Positions 5,703 through 6,793 of a stretch of 6,793 nt of DNA are shown piece after piece. This DNA comes from an uncultured Actinomycetes bacterium (GTDB taxonomy: Bacteria; Actinomycetota; Actinomycetes; S36-B12): NCBI GenBank assembly GCA_937876275.1, contig CALFIA010000026.1, forward strand, positions 1 to 6,793. The letters are read 5' to 3'. A model generated the notes under the pieces. The model was not told the DNA's origin and did not search any database. It was given only the letters and a program-made list of their open reading frames with translations. Within the stretch, counting starts at the first letter, position 1. Each line of letters begins with the position of its first letter. The translations under genes and the position numbers were made by a program.

Positions 5703-6793
5703 CACGGAAGGTTGGCGGGGTCCGTCCCGCGGCGACTTCCTCATGCTTCCCCCGATGAAGCTCAATGCACATTCCCCCAAGCCCCTCCTTCATCCGGCAG
5801 CCGACTACGCCGTCACGCGGCGCCCGGTCAAGGTTTCCGAGCGCACCATGGCGCACGGTGTGGACTCCGACTTTCAAGGCATGCTGCGTATTTCTCACGC
5901 GTCGAGCGAGCCTTCACGTGCGCCGAAGAGCGCAACGTCAACTCCTGATCTCGCATCGCGCACCCGCACGAGCTCTGTGGATGCCGAGCCAGAAGTCGCC
6001 GCACCTGCCGGCGTATCCATGCAGAGCTTCAGCACGCCACCCGCGCCAGCACCGCGCAAGGCGCGCGTCACTTCGGCCACGAAGCCACCGTCACCGCTGG
6101 GCACGACACAGCGTTCGGTAAATCGCACGATTGGCCGGCCGCAGGATCGTCAACCCGTAAATCGCGGAGCGAATTCAGCCCGCACTTCCGAGACCGAAGC
6201 GGATTCATCAGAGCTTTCTGACACGACTGTGTCAGCGATCATGCACGAGGTTACGAATTCGTCTGCCACACCTATTGCTGATCAGCGCGTGCGACGTCGC
6301 GATGGTCAGTCGAGCGTGATCTCCAAGAGCTCAAAGTCGGAAGTTGCGAAGTCATCGTCCGAGGCGAGCCGCACGGAACGCAAGGCCCTTGACTCCGCGC
6401 CGACGAATGAGGCGTCGAACAAGGAAGCCCCGGTTGTGCGCGCACCACTGGCTCCTCTCACGCGAAACGGAGTGCCAGTTCCTCCTGAACTCGCACCGGC
6501 CCCCGTCGCGAAGGAAGACCCGGTCGCACCGGCGGCGATTCCGCTCGTCTCGCGCAAGCGCAGCCGAGACTCGTTGGCTGACCCGGTGGTCATCGCCGCT
6601 GCACGGAAGGCTGCCGAGGCAGCAGCGGCCGCGGAAGCAGAGGCGAAGGCTGCCGCCGAACGTGCACGCGAGATGACTCCGGTGCCGGCACGACCCCTTG
6701 GATCAACATCGCGTGGCTCGATTGAGGATGCTTCCGCTTCCGAGCGCACGACTATTTCGGGCTCGGTTGTCGAGGCCTCCAACTCTTCGCATC
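5689..6793 (+). CDS. Unrecognised Ser/Pro/Ala-rich, largely disordered protein of the CIS operon (3' end off window)
   Basis: The frame runs from GTG 5689 to the right edge, 368 residues without a stop. Start choice rests on the GGAGG site and the 14-base overlap with the DUF6760 gene. The first 70 residues look more ordered and carry GWRGPSRGDFLMLPPMKLN (8-26), which may be a short docking motif. From about 71 to 300 the chain is low-complexity, rich in Ser, Thr, Pro, Ala, Arg and Lys, and almost certainly disordered. Residues about 302-329 form an Ala/Glu/Arg helix of TolA-like composition. No cysteine, signal peptide or membrane segment is seen. I do not recognise the family. Its slot, after DUF6760 in the structural operon, is where other CIS clusters put poorly described proteins before the LysM and spike genes. 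It might be a linker, tape-measure-like or cargo protein; the missing C-terminus may hold the folded domain. Confidence 0.85.
   Translation, partial: MAPDSTEGWRGPSRGDFLMLPPMKLNAHSPKPLLHPAADYAVTRRPVKVSERTMAHGVDSDFQGMLRISHASSEPSRAPKSATSTPDLASRTRTSSVDAEPEVAAPAGVSMQSFSTPPAPAPRKARVTSATKPPSPLGTTQRSVNRTIGRPQDRQPVNRGANSARTSETEADSSELSDTTVSAIMHEVTNSSATPIADQRVRRRDGQSSVISKSSKSEVAKSSSEASRTERKALDSAPTNEASNKEAPVVRAPLAPLTRNGVPVPPELAPAPVAKEDPVAPAAIPLVSRKRSRDSLADPVVIAAARKAAEAAAAAEAEAKAAAERAREMTPVPARPLGSTSRGSIEDASASERTTISGSVVEASNSSH
6118..6165 (+). repeat. 9-bp direct repeat inside the disordered gene
   Basis: GTAAATCGC occurs at 6118-6126 and again at 6157-6165, exactly 13 codons apart in frame, giving Val-Asn-Arg twice within an Arg/Gln/Pro-rich stretch. 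It hints at an old in-frame duplication but may be chance in low-complexity coding sequence. Confidence 0.3.

Noticed and set aside
6306..6782. Reverse 158-residue Ala/Ser-rich frame at the right edge
   Set aside because: It is opposite the disordered forward gene, whose GTG has a strong ribosome binding site and operon overlap; the reverse frame mirrors its low-complexity Ala codons.

Overview
This window is the left part of a contractile injection system locus (phage-tail-like, eCIS/CIS type), not an ordinary prophage. The DNA is GC-rich by eye (third codon positions mostly C or G, many GTC/ATC/CTC/ACC codons). With a single sheath gene, a single tube gene and a DUF6760-type protein, it best suggests an actinobacterium carrying a Streptomyces-like CIS. 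Three in-frame TTA codons in the large reverse gene argue mildly against Streptomyces itself, where TTA is rare. The taxonomic call is an inference.

Layout. Reverse strand, left part: a 129-residue PAAR-like (DUF4280-type) spike-tip protein at 2811-2422 is followed after 11 bases by a very large reading frame. That frame starts at 2410 and stays open for 803 codons to the left edge. It encodes a hydrophilic, charged, apparently helical protein with no cysteine, which I do not recognise. Its place directly behind a spike-tip gene makes it a candidate CIS cargo or effector. Middle, 2812-3103: a divergent control region of about 290 bases. It holds a 16-bp inverted repeat, a second copy of its half-site, and a possible promoter for the PAAR gene placed so close to the ATG that the transcript may be leaderless. 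Forward strand, right part: tail sheath (3104-4648), tail tube (4688-5134), a T4 gp26-like or tail-assembly-chaperone protein (5146-5529), a small DUF6760 protein (about 5478-5702), and a long disordered Ser/Pro/Ala-rich protein that starts at GTG 5689 and runs off the right edge.

How they work together. Tube subunits stack into the inner rod and sheath subunits polymerise around it and contract. The gp26-like and DUF6760 proteins are thought to act in baseplate or tube assembly. The PAAR-like protein would cap the spike and may tether the large reverse-strand protein. Baseplate, VgrG-like spike, LysM, tape-measure, cap and AAA+ ATPase genes are not in this window and are expected further right.

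The points most worth a second look are the unrecognised 803+ residue protein in the divergent PAAR operon; the junction between the gp26-like and DUF6760 genes, where a perfect -1 slippery heptamer sits two codons before the stop and the downstream frame has no ATG start near the domain; the inverted repeat in the divergent promoter region; and the disordered protein at the right edge.
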